Notes under the pieces: generated by a model
The model's database searches: none
What the model was told of the DNA's origin: nothing
What the model saw: the letters and a program-made list of their open reading frames with translations, nothing else
Translations under genes and position numbers: made by a program
Source: Fimihabitans intestinipullorum
GTDB taxonomy: Bacteria > Bacillota_I > Bacilli_A > RF39 > UBA660
NCBI GenBank assembly: GCA_018714965.1
Contig: DVML01000025.1
Coordinates: forward strand, 1 to 64,000
Direction of reading: 5' to 3'
Length of the DNA stretch: 64,000 nt
Shown here: piece by piece, positions 34,665 to 42,732 of the stretch
Numbering within the stretch: position 1 is the first letter of the stretch
Layout: each line of letters opens with the position of its first letter

Positions 34665-35217
34665 ATTAGCAGGCGAATTACAGACGGATAGTATCGTCGA
34701 TGGTCCAGGCATTCGTGCGGTCGTATGGACACAAGGTTGTGGACATCACTGCAAAGGATGTCATAATCCAGAAACATGGGACTTTAAGGGCGGAATGGAA
34801 TGTGATGTCGATGATATCAAAAGACAACTAGAACAGTTAGAAGATCATGATGGAATCACTCTTTCCGGAGGAGATCCGATGTTCCAAGCAAAAGCATGTT
34901 ACGAAATTGCAAAATATGCAAAAGAACTCGGTTTTAATGTTTGGTGTTATACAGGATTTACTTATGAACAATTGATGGTGATGAATGGTCGTGATTCATA
35001 TATATTGAAGTTACTAGAACAATTGGATGTTTTAGTAGATGGTAAATTCGAATTAGCGCAAAAGAGTCTTAATTTAAAATTTAAAGGATCTCGTAATCAG
35101 CGGATTATTGATGTTCCTGCAAGTTTGGATGAAGGTAAAGTTGTTATTGTAGATAAGTACTGTGAAGAGAAGAAATGGTCACCAAAATACCAAAAACAAG
35201 AATTTTTATACATTTAA
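34642..35217 (+). CDS. nrdG: Anaerobic ribonucleotide reductase activating protein
   Basis: A radical SAM enzyme that installs the glycyl radical on NrdD. The CxxxCxxC cluster motif is CGHHCKGC (about residues 31-38), and TLSGGDPMF gives the SAM-binding GGD segment. The length of 191 aa is slightly above the usual 155-180. It starts 23 bases inside nrdD, so translation is coupled; the first ATG lacks a clear ribosome site, and the ATG three codons later is possible. Confidence 0.95.
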   Translation: MQEMQKIRLAGELQTDSIVDGPGIRAVVWTQGCGHHCKGCHNPETWDFKGGMECDVDDIKRQLEQLEDHDGITLSGGDPMFQAKACYEIAKYAKELGFNVWCYTGFTYEQLMVMNGRDSYILKLLEQLDVLVDGKFELAQKSLNLKFKGSRNQRIIDVPASLDEGKVVIVDKYCEEKKWSPKYQKQEFLYI

Positions 35218-35248
35218 GAATTATAGTTGTTTGCTATAATTCTTTTTG
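35217..35248 (+). terminator. Terminator of nrdDG
   Basis: 10-bp stem AGAATTATAG/CTATAATTCT with 7-base loop and T-run; it includes the nrdG stop. Confidence 0.85.
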
Positions 35249-35310
35249 TTATCTATAATATTGTTGTATTGTAGACGATTGATTGGTTTGATATTCGAAA
35301 GAGAAAAAGC

Positions 35311-35341
35311 TTGACTTAAAGCTTGCTTTAGGGAGTAAAAT
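35311..35341 (+). promoter_or_regulatory. MerR-type promoter with 19-base spacer and operator dyad
   Basis: TTGACT and TAAAAT are separated by 19 bases instead of 17, and the spacer holds the perfect dyad TAAAGC-TT-GCTTTA (35317-35330). Over-long spacers with a central dyad are the hallmark of promoters activated by MerR-family regulators by DNA twisting. No merR gene is in the window. Confidence 0.75.
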
Positions 35342-35369
35342 AAAAATGTAATAAAGGAAAGGTGATAAA

Positions 35370-35693
35370 ATGGAAAAACAAACAGCGGGGAGAGATCAAC
35401 TAGGAACGTTTGCTCCGAAATTTGCAGAATTAAACGATGATGTTTTATTTGGAGAGGTATGGAGCAGGGAAGATAAATTATCTTTAAGAGATCGATCTTT
35501 AATAACCGTCGTTGCCTTAATGAGCAAAGGAATCTTAGATTCTAGTTTAAAATATCATATTATGAATGCTAAGAAAAATGGAATTACAAAAGAAGAGATG
35601 GCAGAAGTTTTAACACATGTTGCATTCTATGCAGGCTGGCCAAATGCCTGGGCTGTTTTTAAGATAGCAAAGGAGGTTTATGAGAGTGAATAA
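35370..35693 (+). CDS. Carboxymuconolactone decarboxylase-family protein, 107 aa
   Basis: An AhpD-like all-helical protein. It has the family core LRDRSLITVVALMSKG and the C-terminal EEMAEVLTHVAFYAGWPNAWA, but the CxxC peroxidase motif of AhpD is absent, so it fits the CMD group rather than AhpD. Small CMD proteins paired with a cupin are common in gut Firmicutes, with a suspected role in redox or quinone-like metabolism. Start fixed by AGGTGATAAA. It overlaps the cupin gene and sits behind a MerR-type promoter, which implies induction by a stress or small molecule. Confidence 0.9.
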   Translation: MEKQTAGRDQLGTFAPKFAELNDDVLFGEVWSREDKLSLRDRSLITVVALMSKGILDSSLKYHIMNAKKNGITKEEMAEVLTHVAFYAGWPNAWAVFKIAKEVYESE

Positions 35694-36111
35694 AGAGTTA
35701 TTTGAAAAAGAAAATGTATTTGGATTAGGAACTCCAAATGATGCTTTTGCACAATATTTTATAGGTCAAAGTTATTTAAATCCCTTGACAGATCCAAATA
35801 AAACAAACGTGTTTTTAGCGAATGTTACATTTGAACCAGGATGTAGAAATAACTGGCATATTCATCATGCGAAAAGTGGTGGTGGACAACTTCTAATCTG
35901 CACTGCTGGATATGGTTGGTATCAAGAAGAAGGAAAAGAAGCACAAAGCTTAAAGCCAGGAGATGTCGTAACAATACCAGCAAATGTAAAACATTGGCAT
36001 GGTGCAAAGAAAGATTCTTGGTTTAGTCATATTGCTGTGGAAGTACCAGGAGAAGATACAGAAAACGAATGGTGTGAAGCAATATCTGATGAAGAATATA
36101 ATAAATTATAA
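35686..36111 (+). CDS. Cupin-domain protein, 141 aa
   Basis: A small metal-binding cupin. Motif 1 is NNWHIHHAKSGGGQLL with the His ligands and Gln in place of Glu; motif 2 is KPGDVVTIPANVKHWHGA. It resembles the cupins annotated as (R)-mandelonitrile lyase-like. AGGAGG lies 9 bases before the GTG at 35686 and only 3 before an ATG at 35680; either could be used. It overlaps the CMD gene, so they are co-translated and controlled by the same MerR-type promoter. Confidence 0.9.
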   Translation: MNKELFEKENVFGLGTPNDAFAQYFIGQSYLNPLTDPNKTNVFLANVTFEPGCRNNWHIHHAKSGGGQLLICTAGYGWYQEEGKEAQSLKPGDVVTIPANVKHWHGAKKDSWFSHIAVEVPGEDTENEWCEAISDEEYNKL

Positions 36112-36168
36112 TTAAAAATTTTAAAATGAGATAGTCACAAAAAGCAAAACAAATGTTCGCTAAATTCG

Positions 36169-36197
36169 TTGACAATCAACTTTCTTTACTGTACAAT
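36169..36197 (+). promoter_or_regulatory. Promoter of RhuM-Fic gene
   Basis: Consensus TTGACA, 17 bases, TACAAT. A LexA-like sequence in reverse (AAAACAAATGTTCG, 36146-36159) lies just upstream; it matches less well than the dinB and thyX boxes. Confidence 0.75.
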
Positions 36198-36228
36198 TTA
36201 GTTGTAGAGAGTAAGAAAGGAAAAGACA

Positions 36229-37188
36229 TTGAATCAAAAAAATGAAATAATTTTATTTGAAAACCAAAAAGTCAAACTTGAAGTTAATATGCAAGATGAG
36301 ACTGTGTGGCTAAATACAGAGCAAATGGCTCAATTATTTGATAGAGATTATAAAACTATTAGAAAGCATATCAATAATATCTTAGAAGAGGAATTGAAAG
36401 ATGAAAAGGTTGTCGCAAAATTTGCGAATACCACTACACATGGTGCGATTGCAGGAAAAGTTCAAACACATATGATAGACTATTACAATCTTGACGTCAT
36501 TATTAGTGTTGGTTATCGTGTAAAGTCGCAAAATGGTATCATTTTTAGAAAATGGGCAAACAAAATATTAAAAGATTACATGATAAAAGGTTATGCAGTC
36601 AATCAAAAAAGGTTGGAATATTTAGAAAAGACGATTAAGCTAATAGATATCGCGAATAGAATTGATGAAAAATTAGAAAATAATGATGCCAAAGAAATTT
36701 TGAGAGTGATAGGAAGTTATTCAAAAGCACTTGATTTATTAGATGATTATGATCACAGAACGCTATTGAAACCTAAAGGAAATAATAGTCAGAAACGAAT
36801 AAAATATGAAGATTGTTCAGAAATAATTAATAGGTTAAAATTCAATGAAGAAAGTGATATTTTTGCTATCGAACGAAATAAAGGATTAGAAGCGATTATA
36901 GGAAATATTTATCAAACATATGATGGTAAAGATGTTTATCAAAGTATAGAAGAAAAAGCTTCTAACTTTATATATATGATTGTTAAAAATCATGTTTTCA
37001 TTGATGGAAATAAAAGGATTGCGGCAACATTGTTTATTTATTTTTTAAATTACTATAATATTTTGTATCAGGATGGTAAACAAGTCATTGATAATAACAC
37101 TTTAACGGCTTTAACATTATTGATTGCGGAGTCAAACCCAAAAGAAAAAGAGATTATCATCGATCTAGTTATGAATTTTCTTAGTTAA
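36229..37188 (+). CDS. RhuM-type protein fused to Fic/Doc domain, 319 aa
   Basis: The N-terminal half (about residues 5-140) is a RhuM/virulence-protein domain (VWLNTEQMAQLFDRDYKTIRKHINNI, a winged-helix look, then VISVGYRVKS...FRKWANKIL). The C-terminal half is a Doc-like Fic domain with HVFIDGNKR near residue 255; the GNKR ending is like Doc kinases rather than GNGR AMPylases. The start is a TTG with AAAGGA eight bases before. Such fusions occur in mobile or toxin-antitoxin-like loci, acting on host translation or defence. The activity here is unproven. No clear antitoxin precedes it; an ASCH protein follows. Confidence 0.88.
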   Translation: MNQKNEIILFENQKVKLEVNMQDETVWLNTEQMAQLFDRDYKTIRKHINNILEEELKDEKVVAKFANTTTHGAIAGKVQTHMIDYYNLDVIISVGYRVKSQNGIIFRKWANKILKDYMIKGYAVNQKRLEYLEKTIKLIDIANRIDEKLENNDAKEILRVIGSYSKALDLLDDYDHRTLLKPKGNNSQKRIKYEDCSEIINRLKFNEESDIFAIERNKGLEAIIGNIYQTYDGKDVYQSIEEKASNFIYMIVKNHVFIDGNKRIAATLFIYFLNYYNILYQDGKQVIDNNTLTALTLLIAESNPKEKEIIIDLVMNFLS

Positions 37189-37257
37189 ACAGGTTTCTAT
37201 CAAAAAGATGGTATGGAGAAGATAATGATAAAGTTTGTAGTTAATTGGGGGTTTAAT

Positions 37258-37611
37258 ATGCAAGAAAATATGATTACTTATAAAATCTACAAAAATGTTT
37301 ATGACGAGATGGCATCTGGAAAGAAAAATGTTGAAATTAGATTATTAAATGAAAAATCTCAAAAGATAAAAATTGGAGATAAGATTACATTTCAAGTGTT
37401 AGATAGTGACTTAACTTTGGTTGTGGAAGTGACAAATAAATATATTTATTCTAATGTTGATGAATTATGGGAAGAGAAAGCAATTGTTTCAAATAATACA
37501 TTAAATTATACGAAAGAAGAATTTGCTTGTGCTTTATATGAAATATTTGGTAAAGATAAAGTCGTTAGCTCAAAAATCGTCGGAATAGAATTTAAAATTT
37601 TAAAAAAATAA
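37258..37611 (+). CDS. ASCH-domain RNA-binding-like protein, 117 aa
   Basis: A small ASCH/PUA-like fold: MITYKIYKNVYDEMASGKKNVEIRLL and KIKIGDKITFQV match the family start, where the Lys-x-x-E-x-R patch forms the nucleotide-binding cleft. ASCH proteins bind RNA or act as nucleoside amidohydrolases (YqfB). I start at 37258, behind a GGGGG site; 15 further codons can be read upstream without a ribosome site. It follows the RhuM-Fic gene by about 70 bases and may be its partner or an independent accessory gene. Confidence 0.75.
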   Translation: MQENMITYKIYKNVYDEMASGKKNVEIRLLNEKSQKIKIGDKITFQVLDSDLTLVVEVTNKYIYSNVDELWEEKAIVSNNTLNYTKEEFACALYEIFGKDKVVSSKIVGIEFKILKK

Positions 37612-37729
37612 TTTATTTCTAATGAAAACATTTCATGATATTAAGAGAGTGTGAAGAAATTATATTGCATGAAACTATGTGATCATAAGGTAAAATATCA
37701 TTTCATTATTATATAGAAAGGAAGATAAA

Positions 37730-38620
37730 ATGGAAAAATCAAAAGTATATTTTATTCGAGAGATCACTCCCGGAAATATTATTAAAGCATATGAAGCTTT
37801 AGGTAAAAATTTAGAAGGGAACGTCGCTGTTAAAATGCACTCTGGGGAACAGGGAAATCAAAATTATTTGAGACCAGAGTTCGTTCAAGATGTGATTCAT
37901 CATGTGAATGGAACGGTCGTAGAGTGTAATACGGCATATGAAGGTGCTAGAAATTCTACAGAAAAACATAAAAAGTTAATCGAAGAACACGAATGGAATA
38001 AATATTTTCCGTTTGACTTATTGGACGCAGAGGGACCAGATATGGAACTTGAGATTCCAAATGGTAAAGTGTTAAAGAAAAATTATGTTGGAAAGAATTT
38101 AGCAAACTACAATGCTTTACTTGTCTTATCCCATTTTAAGGGACACGCCATGGGTGGATATGGTGGAGCTTTAAAACAACTTTCTATCGGATGTGCATCT
38201 TCTCATGGAAAAACGTTAATCCATACGGCAGGTGTGACAGATGATCAAAAGGTATTATTTCAAAATTTGCCAGAGCAGGATAGGTTTTTAGAAGCTATGG
38301 CAGATGCAGCAAAGTCTGTCGTAGATTATTTTAAAGGGAATGCAATTTATATCAATGTTATGAAAAATATTTCAGTCGATTGTGATTGTGATGCGCATGC
38401 ATCCGCACCATGTATGCAGGATATTGGAATTTTAGCGAGTCTCGATCCTGTTGCAGTCGATCAAGCTTGTCTAGATTTAGTTTATCAGTCAAATGATCCT
38501 GGAAAAGATAAATTGATCGAGAGAATTGAATCTCGTCACGGAGTACATACGATTGAAAGTGCCTACGATCTCGGTGTTGGAAATAGGGAATACGAACTTG
38601 TTCAAATAGATGAAAAATAA
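37730..38620 (+). CDS. DUF362-domain protein, 296 aa
   Basis: DUF362 proteins are usually electron-transfer-associated. This one has the domain throughout (KMHSGEQGNQNYLRPEF, the KGHAMGGYGGALKQLSIG core, DIGILASLDPVAVDQACLDLV) but lacks the ferredoxin 4Fe-4S segments seen in longer members. Three clustered cysteines, DCDCDAHASAPC, lie near residue 220 and could bind metal. AAAGGAAG precedes the ATG. A terminator closes this single-gene unit before rny. Confidence 0.88.
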   Translation: MEKSKVYFIREITPGNIIKAYEALGKNLEGNVAVKMHSGEQGNQNYLRPEFVQDVIHHVNGTVVECNTAYEGARNSTEKHKKLIEEHEWNKYFPFDLLDAEGPDMELEIPNGKVLKKNYVGKNLANYNALLVLSHFKGHAMGGYGGALKQLSIGCASSHGKTLIHTAGVTDDQKVLFQNLPEQDRFLEAMADAAKSVVDYFKGNAIYINVMKNISVDCDCDAHASAPCMQDIGILASLDPVAVDQACLDLVYQSNDPGKDKLIERIESRHGVHTIESAYDLGVGNREYELVQIDEK

Positions 38621-38645
38621 GAAAGTTTTTACTTTCTTTTTTTCT
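38619..38645 (+). terminator. Terminator after DUF362 gene
   Basis: 8-bp stem AAGAAAGT/ACTTTCTT with TTTT loop and T-run. Confidence 0.8.
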
Positions 38646-38674
38646 TTTATATGGAACACATTTCTGACTTTTGA

Positions 38675-38703
38675 TTGACTTCTCCCACAATTCATATTAC
38701 AAT
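38675..38703 (+). promoter_or_regulatory. rny promoter
   Basis: TTGACT, 17 bases, TACAAT. Confidence 0.75.
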
Positions 38704-38757
38704 GATATTAGGTGAAATCATAAGTATTTTACTTAGTATATATATTGGAGGGAAGAT

Positions 38758-40311
38758 ATGGAACAGATAGCGTTTTCCATTTTACTTGTCCTCCTTGGAC
38801 TTTTTGTTGGAGTCATACTAGTGATTCTAATTAATTATCTTAAGGGTAATTTAGCTGCAAAAAAAGTAGAGGCTTTATTAGAACGTGCCAAGAAAGATGC
38901 CGATAAGGTCAAACGAGATTACTTATTAGAGGCAAAAGAAGAGGCACATCGTTTAAAAAGAGAAACTGAAAAAGAAATCAAAGAGAAAAAAAATGAAATG
39001 AAAGAATCAGAAGATCGTTTGCTTGCACGTGAAAATAACATGGACCGTAGAGATCAGACATTACAAAATCGTGAGCAGATGTTAGAAGATAAAGAAAATC
39101 ATTTAATTCAAAAACAAAAAGATATCCAAGATGAACAAGCGAAAGTGGAAGAGATTAAGAAGGAACAAATTCAACTATTAGAAAGTATTGCAGGCTTTTC
39201 AAAGAATCAAGCTCGTGAGCTTGTTCTTAAAAAAGTAGAGGATATGATGAGTTTAGAGATTGCAGCACTCATCAAGGATCGAGAAGCAGAAGCAAAATTA
39301 GAAGTTGATAAAAAATCGAAAGATATGTTAGTGTCTTGTATGCAAAAATATGCATCAGATGTAGCTAACGAACAGACTGTCACAGTCGTTAATTTACCAA
39401 GTGACGATATGAAGGGACGAATCATTGGGCGTGAAGGAAGAAATATTCGTACGATCGAAGCAGTAACAGGAGTTGATCTCATTATCGACGACACTCCTGA
39501 GGCAATAGTCCTTTCTAGTTTTGATCCACTACGTCGCGAAATTGCTCGCGTTACATTAGAAACATTAATCAAAGATGGAAGAATTCATCCTACGAGAATC
39601 GAAGAAGTGTACGATAAAGTGAGCAAGGATATGAATGCTAAGATTTTAGAATATGGAAACAATGCATTATTCGAACTTGGTATTACTAAAATGGATCCAG
39701 AATTGGTAGAATTAGTTGGTAAACTTCATTTTAGAACAAGCTACGGGCAAAATGCATTACAACATTCTATTGAAGTAGCTAGTTTATCAGGATTATTAGC
39801 TGCGGAGTTAGGAGAAAATGTTAATTTAGCAAAACGTGCTGGACTTCTTCACGATATCGGAAAGGCGATCGATCATGAAGTAGAGGGAAGCCACGTAGAA
39901 TTAGGAGCAGATTTAGCACGTAAATTCCATGAGAATGATACTGTGTTAAATGCGATAGAATCACATCATGGTGATCATCCAGCAACGACGATCATCTCTG
40001 AAATCGTAGCGATAGCAGATACTCTTTCGGCATCGCGGCCTGGAGCTAGAAATGACTCGTTAGAAAATTACGTAAAACGTTTACAAGAATTAGAAGCGAT
40101 AGCAAATGATATGGATGGCATTGAAAAGACATTTGCTGTACAGGCAGGTAGAGAACTACGCGTTATCGTAAAACCTGAAGAGATCGATGATCTCGGAAGC
40201 TATAAGGTAGCACGCGATATTAAAAATAAAATTGAAGAACAGATGCAGTATCCGGGAACGATTAAGGTTACTGTCATTCGTGAAACGAGAGCGACAGAGG
40301 AAGCAAAATAA
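38758..40311 (+). CDS. rny: Ribonuclease Y
   Basis: Membrane-anchored endoribonuclease that initiates mRNA decay in Firmicutes. The 517-aa protein has an N-terminal membrane helix (about residues 4-28), a long charged coiled coil (about 30-170), a KH domain with MKGRIIGREGRNIRTIE, and an HD domain with LLHDIGKAIDHE near residue 365 as the metal site. The length is normal. Own promoter and terminator. In Bacillus ymdB and spoVS follow; here the next gene is a Spo0A-effector-domain protein. Confidence 0.97.
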   Translation: MEQIAFSILLVLLGLFVGVILVILINYLKGNLAAKKVEALLERAKKDADKVKRDYLLEAKEEAHRLKRETEKEIKEKKNEMKESEDRLLARENNMDRRDQTLQNREQMLEDKENHLIQKQKDIQDEQAKVEEIKKEQIQLLESIAGFSKNQARELVLKKVEDMMSLEIAALIKDREAEAKLEVDKKSKDMLVSCMQKYASDVANEQTVTVVNLPSDDMKGRIIGREGRNIRTIEAVTGVDLIIDDTPEAIVLSSFDPLRREIARVTLETLIKDGRIHPTRIEEVYDKVSKDMNAKILEYGNNALFELGITKMDPELVELVGKLHFRTSYGQNALQHSIEVASLSGLLAAELGENVNLAKRAGLLHDIGKAIDHEVEGSHVELGADLARKFHENDTVLNAIESHHGDHPATTIISEIVAIADTLSASRPGARNDSLENYVKRLQELEAIANDMDGIEKTFAVQAGRELRVIVKPEEIDDLGSYKVARDIKNKIEEQMQYPGTIKVTVIRETRATEEAK

Positions 40312-40324
40312 TTTGCTTCTTTTT
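40300..40324 (+). terminator. Terminator of rny
   Basis: 8-bp stem GAAGCAAA/TTTGCTTC with ATAA loop and T-run, over the last rny codons. Confidence 0.85.
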
Positions 40325-40427
40325 GTATGAAATGTATTTGCGCCCAGTTTTTGTTACTTTTAAACAAAAGACGACTTTTTTCGATTGTTTAAATGCTATT
40401 CTAGAAGAGTGGATAAAGGGGGATTTT

Positions 40428-41234
40428 ATGCAAGAGCAACAAATGAGAGGGTTAATTGCGGAGTTTCAAACACAACTCGCTTCTATAGAGGGAAGATTAA
40501 CTGCGTTTCAATATACTTCAGAATTAAGGGAGTATTTCAAGTCTTATATCGTGACAGAATTAGAGAAAGATAGAGTTTCGTTAGATCAGATGAAACAGGC
40601 ATTCTTTTTTTCGAGTACGAACGAGGAAGATCTTTGTCGTCAATATTTTTTTTTAGAAAAACACGATTATCTTTTAAGTATTAGTGAAATTATCGATATG
40701 AATTATCATATGAGAGAGATTAGAGAACAGATTCGACAACTGACAAAAATCGTGTTTGATCGATTGCGAAGGCAGATTGTAGTACACTTGAAAAGTGAAA
40801 GTCAGAGTAGAATCACTTTAGAAAGTCATGCGCTAACAGGATATGATCTATCCTATTTATTAAATGAAATTGGAATTCCTTCTAATTTAAAAGGTCGTCA
40901 ATATATCGAATATATTATGATTGAATTATTAGAGCGTAAGTTATCGATCAAAGATGGAATTACGACATCGATTTATCCGATGGTTGCAAGTTTCTTTCAG
41001 ACGACACCGAGTAAAGTGGAACGTTCAATTCGTCATGCGATCGAAGTTGCTTGGATGAGAGGAAATGAGCAACTGTTACACGAATTATGTGGATATACAG
41101 TATCTTTTTCGGCATCGAAACCGACAAATAGAGAATTTTTAGCAAATTTGTTTCATTATCTAGAACTAAAATTATGCCATAATGGAATTGATAAAGAGAG
41201 TTTTTCTTCATTACGACATTCTTTGTTATCATAA
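40428..41234 (+). CDS. Spo0A C-terminal effector-domain protein without receiver, 268 aa
   Basis: The last 130 residues match the Spo0A DNA-binding domain closely: LNEIGIPSNLKGRQYIEY, then the recognition-helix region SKVERSIRHAIEVAWMRGN, and GYTVSFSASKPTNREFLA. Spo0A is the sporulation master regulator, but its N-terminal phosphoacceptor receiver is replaced here by about 135 helical, charged residues of no known family with no receiver Asp/Lys pattern. It cannot be switched by the Spo0F/Spo0B phosphorelay and must use another signal or be constitutive. The start at 40428 follows AAAGGGGGA; a longer reading lacks a ribosome site and overlaps the rny terminator. A true Spo0A may exist elsewhere. 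Confidence 0.88.
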   Translation: MQEQQMRGLIAEFQTQLASIEGRLTAFQYTSELREYFKSYIVTELEKDRVSLDQMKQAFFFSSTNEEDLCRQYFFLEKHDYLLSISEIIDMNYHMREIREQIRQLTKIVFDRLRRQIVVHLKSESQSRITLESHALTGYDLSYLLNEIGIPSNLKGRQYIEYIMIELLERKLSIKDGITTSIYPMVASFFQTTPSKVERSIRHAIEVAWMRGNEQLLHELCGYTVSFSASKPTNREFLANLFHYLELKLCHNGIDKESFSSLRHSLLS

Positions 41235-41260
41235 AAAGTACTTGAATATCAAGTACTTTT
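41234..41260. terminator. Bidirectional terminator between convergent genes
   Basis: Perfect 12-bp stem AAAAGTACTTGA/TCAAGTACTTTT with ATA loop. Confidence 0.85.
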
Positions 41261-41516
41261 AATAATTTCTGTAATATGGTCCATAATATGGATATGGGTA
41301 GTAATAATAATTATTATAATATGGTCTAGGATAGAAATATGGAGCAACTAAACCACCGGTGACACCACCTAGTAAAAATGGGAATAGAAAACCACCGAGG
41401 CGATCAGAATTTGCTGCATTGACTGGTTGAATATTTCTTCTGTTGTTGTTTCCATATGCATATGGATAAAATTGGGCTGAAGGAACGTATCCGTTTCCTA
41501 ACTGATTTGAATACAT
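41259..41516 (-). CDS. Small Tyr/Pro/Asn-rich protein, possible spore coat-like, 85 aa
   Basis: The N-terminal part is Asn-rich, a glycine/hydrophobic stretch FLFPFLLGGVTGGLVAP follows, and the C-terminus is almost only Tyr, Pro, Asn and Arg (PYYNNYYYYPYPYYGPYY). A strong AAAGGAGAGG site precedes the ATG, so it is a genuine gene. Tyr-rich tails of this type occur in many small Firmicutes proteins, including spore coat and exosporium components cross-linked through tyrosines; that role is inferred. It converges on the Spo0A-domain gene and diverges from the aminopeptidase. Confidence 0.8.
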   Translation of the reverse strand: MYSNQLGNGYVPSAQFYPYAYGNNNRRNIQPVNAANSDRLGGFLFPFLLGGVTGGLVAPYFYPRPYYNNYYYYPYPYYGPYYRNY

Positions 41517-41568
41517 ATTGCCTCTCCTTTCATAATATAGTATGATAATAATAGGAAAGAGTGAGAAA

Positions 41569-42675
41569 ATGAAAACAGGATTTGAAAAATTAAGTGAGAC
41601 AATTGTACACTATTCGTTAGATGTAAAACCAAACGATAAAGTATTGATTACTTGCACATCGGAGTGTAAGCCACTCGTGTTAAAATTAATCGATGCAATT
41701 ACAGCGGCTGGAGCGGTTCCTATTGTTAAATTAGGAGACGATGAAATCGATGCGTATAGTTTGCAACATACGAGTGATGAGAGAATTCGTTTACTTGCTG
41801 ACATGGCAGAGTTTGACGTGGATCATTTTGATTGTTTTATCCACATTCGATATACGAAGAACGAGTATGAAACGAAGAATGTACCTGCAGAGGTACGTCG
41901 TAAATTAGGAGAAGCTAAAGAACATGCAGACGACATTCGCATCAACGAGAGAAGATGGACGCTTTTGAACTATCCATCTGTTGTAGATGCTTATAAAGCG
42001 GGGATGCCAACAGAGGAGTTTTTCCAATATGCAGTGGATGTAATGAATGTCGATTATAAGCGCATGTACGATGCGATTTTACCTTTGAAAGAATTGATGG
42101 AGAAGACAGATCAAGTACGTATCGTAGGGCCTAACACGGATATATCTTTTTCAATTAAAGGAATTCCAGCGATTCCATGTTGTGGAAAAGCCAATATTCC
42201 AGATGGGGAAATCTATACGGCACCAGTGAAAGAAAGTGTCAATGGTACAATAACTTATAATACACCTTGTCCATATCAGGGAAATATTTATACAAATGTA
42301 TCCTTGACGTTTGAAAATGGAAAAATCATCAAAGCAACATGTGATCAAGATAACGATAAATTAAATGAAATCTTCGATACAGATGAGGGAAGTCGCTATG
42401 TTGGAGAATTTTCTTTCGGTGTGAATCCAAAGATTTTAGATCCAATGGGAGATATTTTATACGACGAAAAGATTTTAGGAAGTATTCATTTTACACCAGG
42501 TAGAGCATATAAAGATGCATTCAATGGAAATCTATCTTCAGTTCATTGGGATATGGTTTTAGTACAACGACCAGAATATGGTGGTGGAGAAATTTATTTC
42601 GATGGAAAGTTGATTCGCAAGGATGGAAAGTTTGTCTTGCCTGAATTGGAGGCATTGAACGGACTTCAAAAATAG
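41569..42675 (+). CDS. M29-family aminopeptidase (PepS/AmpS-like), 368 aa
   Basis: A dinuclear-metal aminopeptidase of the thermophilic M29 family. Seen motifs: SECKPLVLKLIDA at the N-terminus, ANIPDGEIYTAPVKESVNG with a metal Glu, FGVNPKI, and the C-terminal SSVHWDMV with metal His and Asp. At 368 aa it is a little shorter than the 410-aa AmpS type. Start chosen at 41569 behind AGGAAAGAG. It removes N-terminal residues from peptides in the cytosol. The transcript ends in a hairpin that overlaps the next gene's start. Confidence 0.9.
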   Translation: MKTGFEKLSETIVHYSLDVKPNDKVLITCTSECKPLVLKLIDAITAAGAVPIVKLGDDEIDAYSLQHTSDERIRLLADMAEFDVDHFDCFIHIRYTKNEYETKNVPAEVRRKLGEAKEHADDIRINERRWTLLNYPSVVDAYKAGMPTEEFFQYAVDVMNVDYKRMYDAILPLKELMEKTDQVRIVGPNTDISFSIKGIPAIPCCGKANIPDGEIYTAPVKESVNGTITYNTPCPYQGNIYTNVSLTFENGKIIKATCDQDNDKLNEIFDTDEGSRYVGEFSFGVNPKILDPMGDILYDEKILGSIHFTPGRAYKDAFNGNLSSVHWDMVLVQRPEYGGGEIYFDGKLIRKDGKFVLPELEALNGLQK

Positions 42676-42685
42676 AATATATTTG

Positions 42686-42732
42686 AAACTTCTTCATATC
42701 ATGAAATAGGTGATACTATGAAGAAGTTTTTT
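42686..42732 (+). terminator. Terminator-type hairpin overlapping the start codon of the next gene
   Basis: Perfect 12-bp arms (42686-42697 and 42718-42729), a 20-base loop that contains the AGGTGAT ribosome site, and a T-run at 42727-42732. The 3' arm begins with the ATG of the NodB-like gene, so the structure can both end aminopeptidase transcripts and mask translation start of the next gene. Confidence 0.65.

Noticed and set aside
41569..42675. Longer start for the aminopeptidase at 41542
   Set aside because: The extra codons contain the AGGAAAGAG ribosome site of the ATG at 41569.
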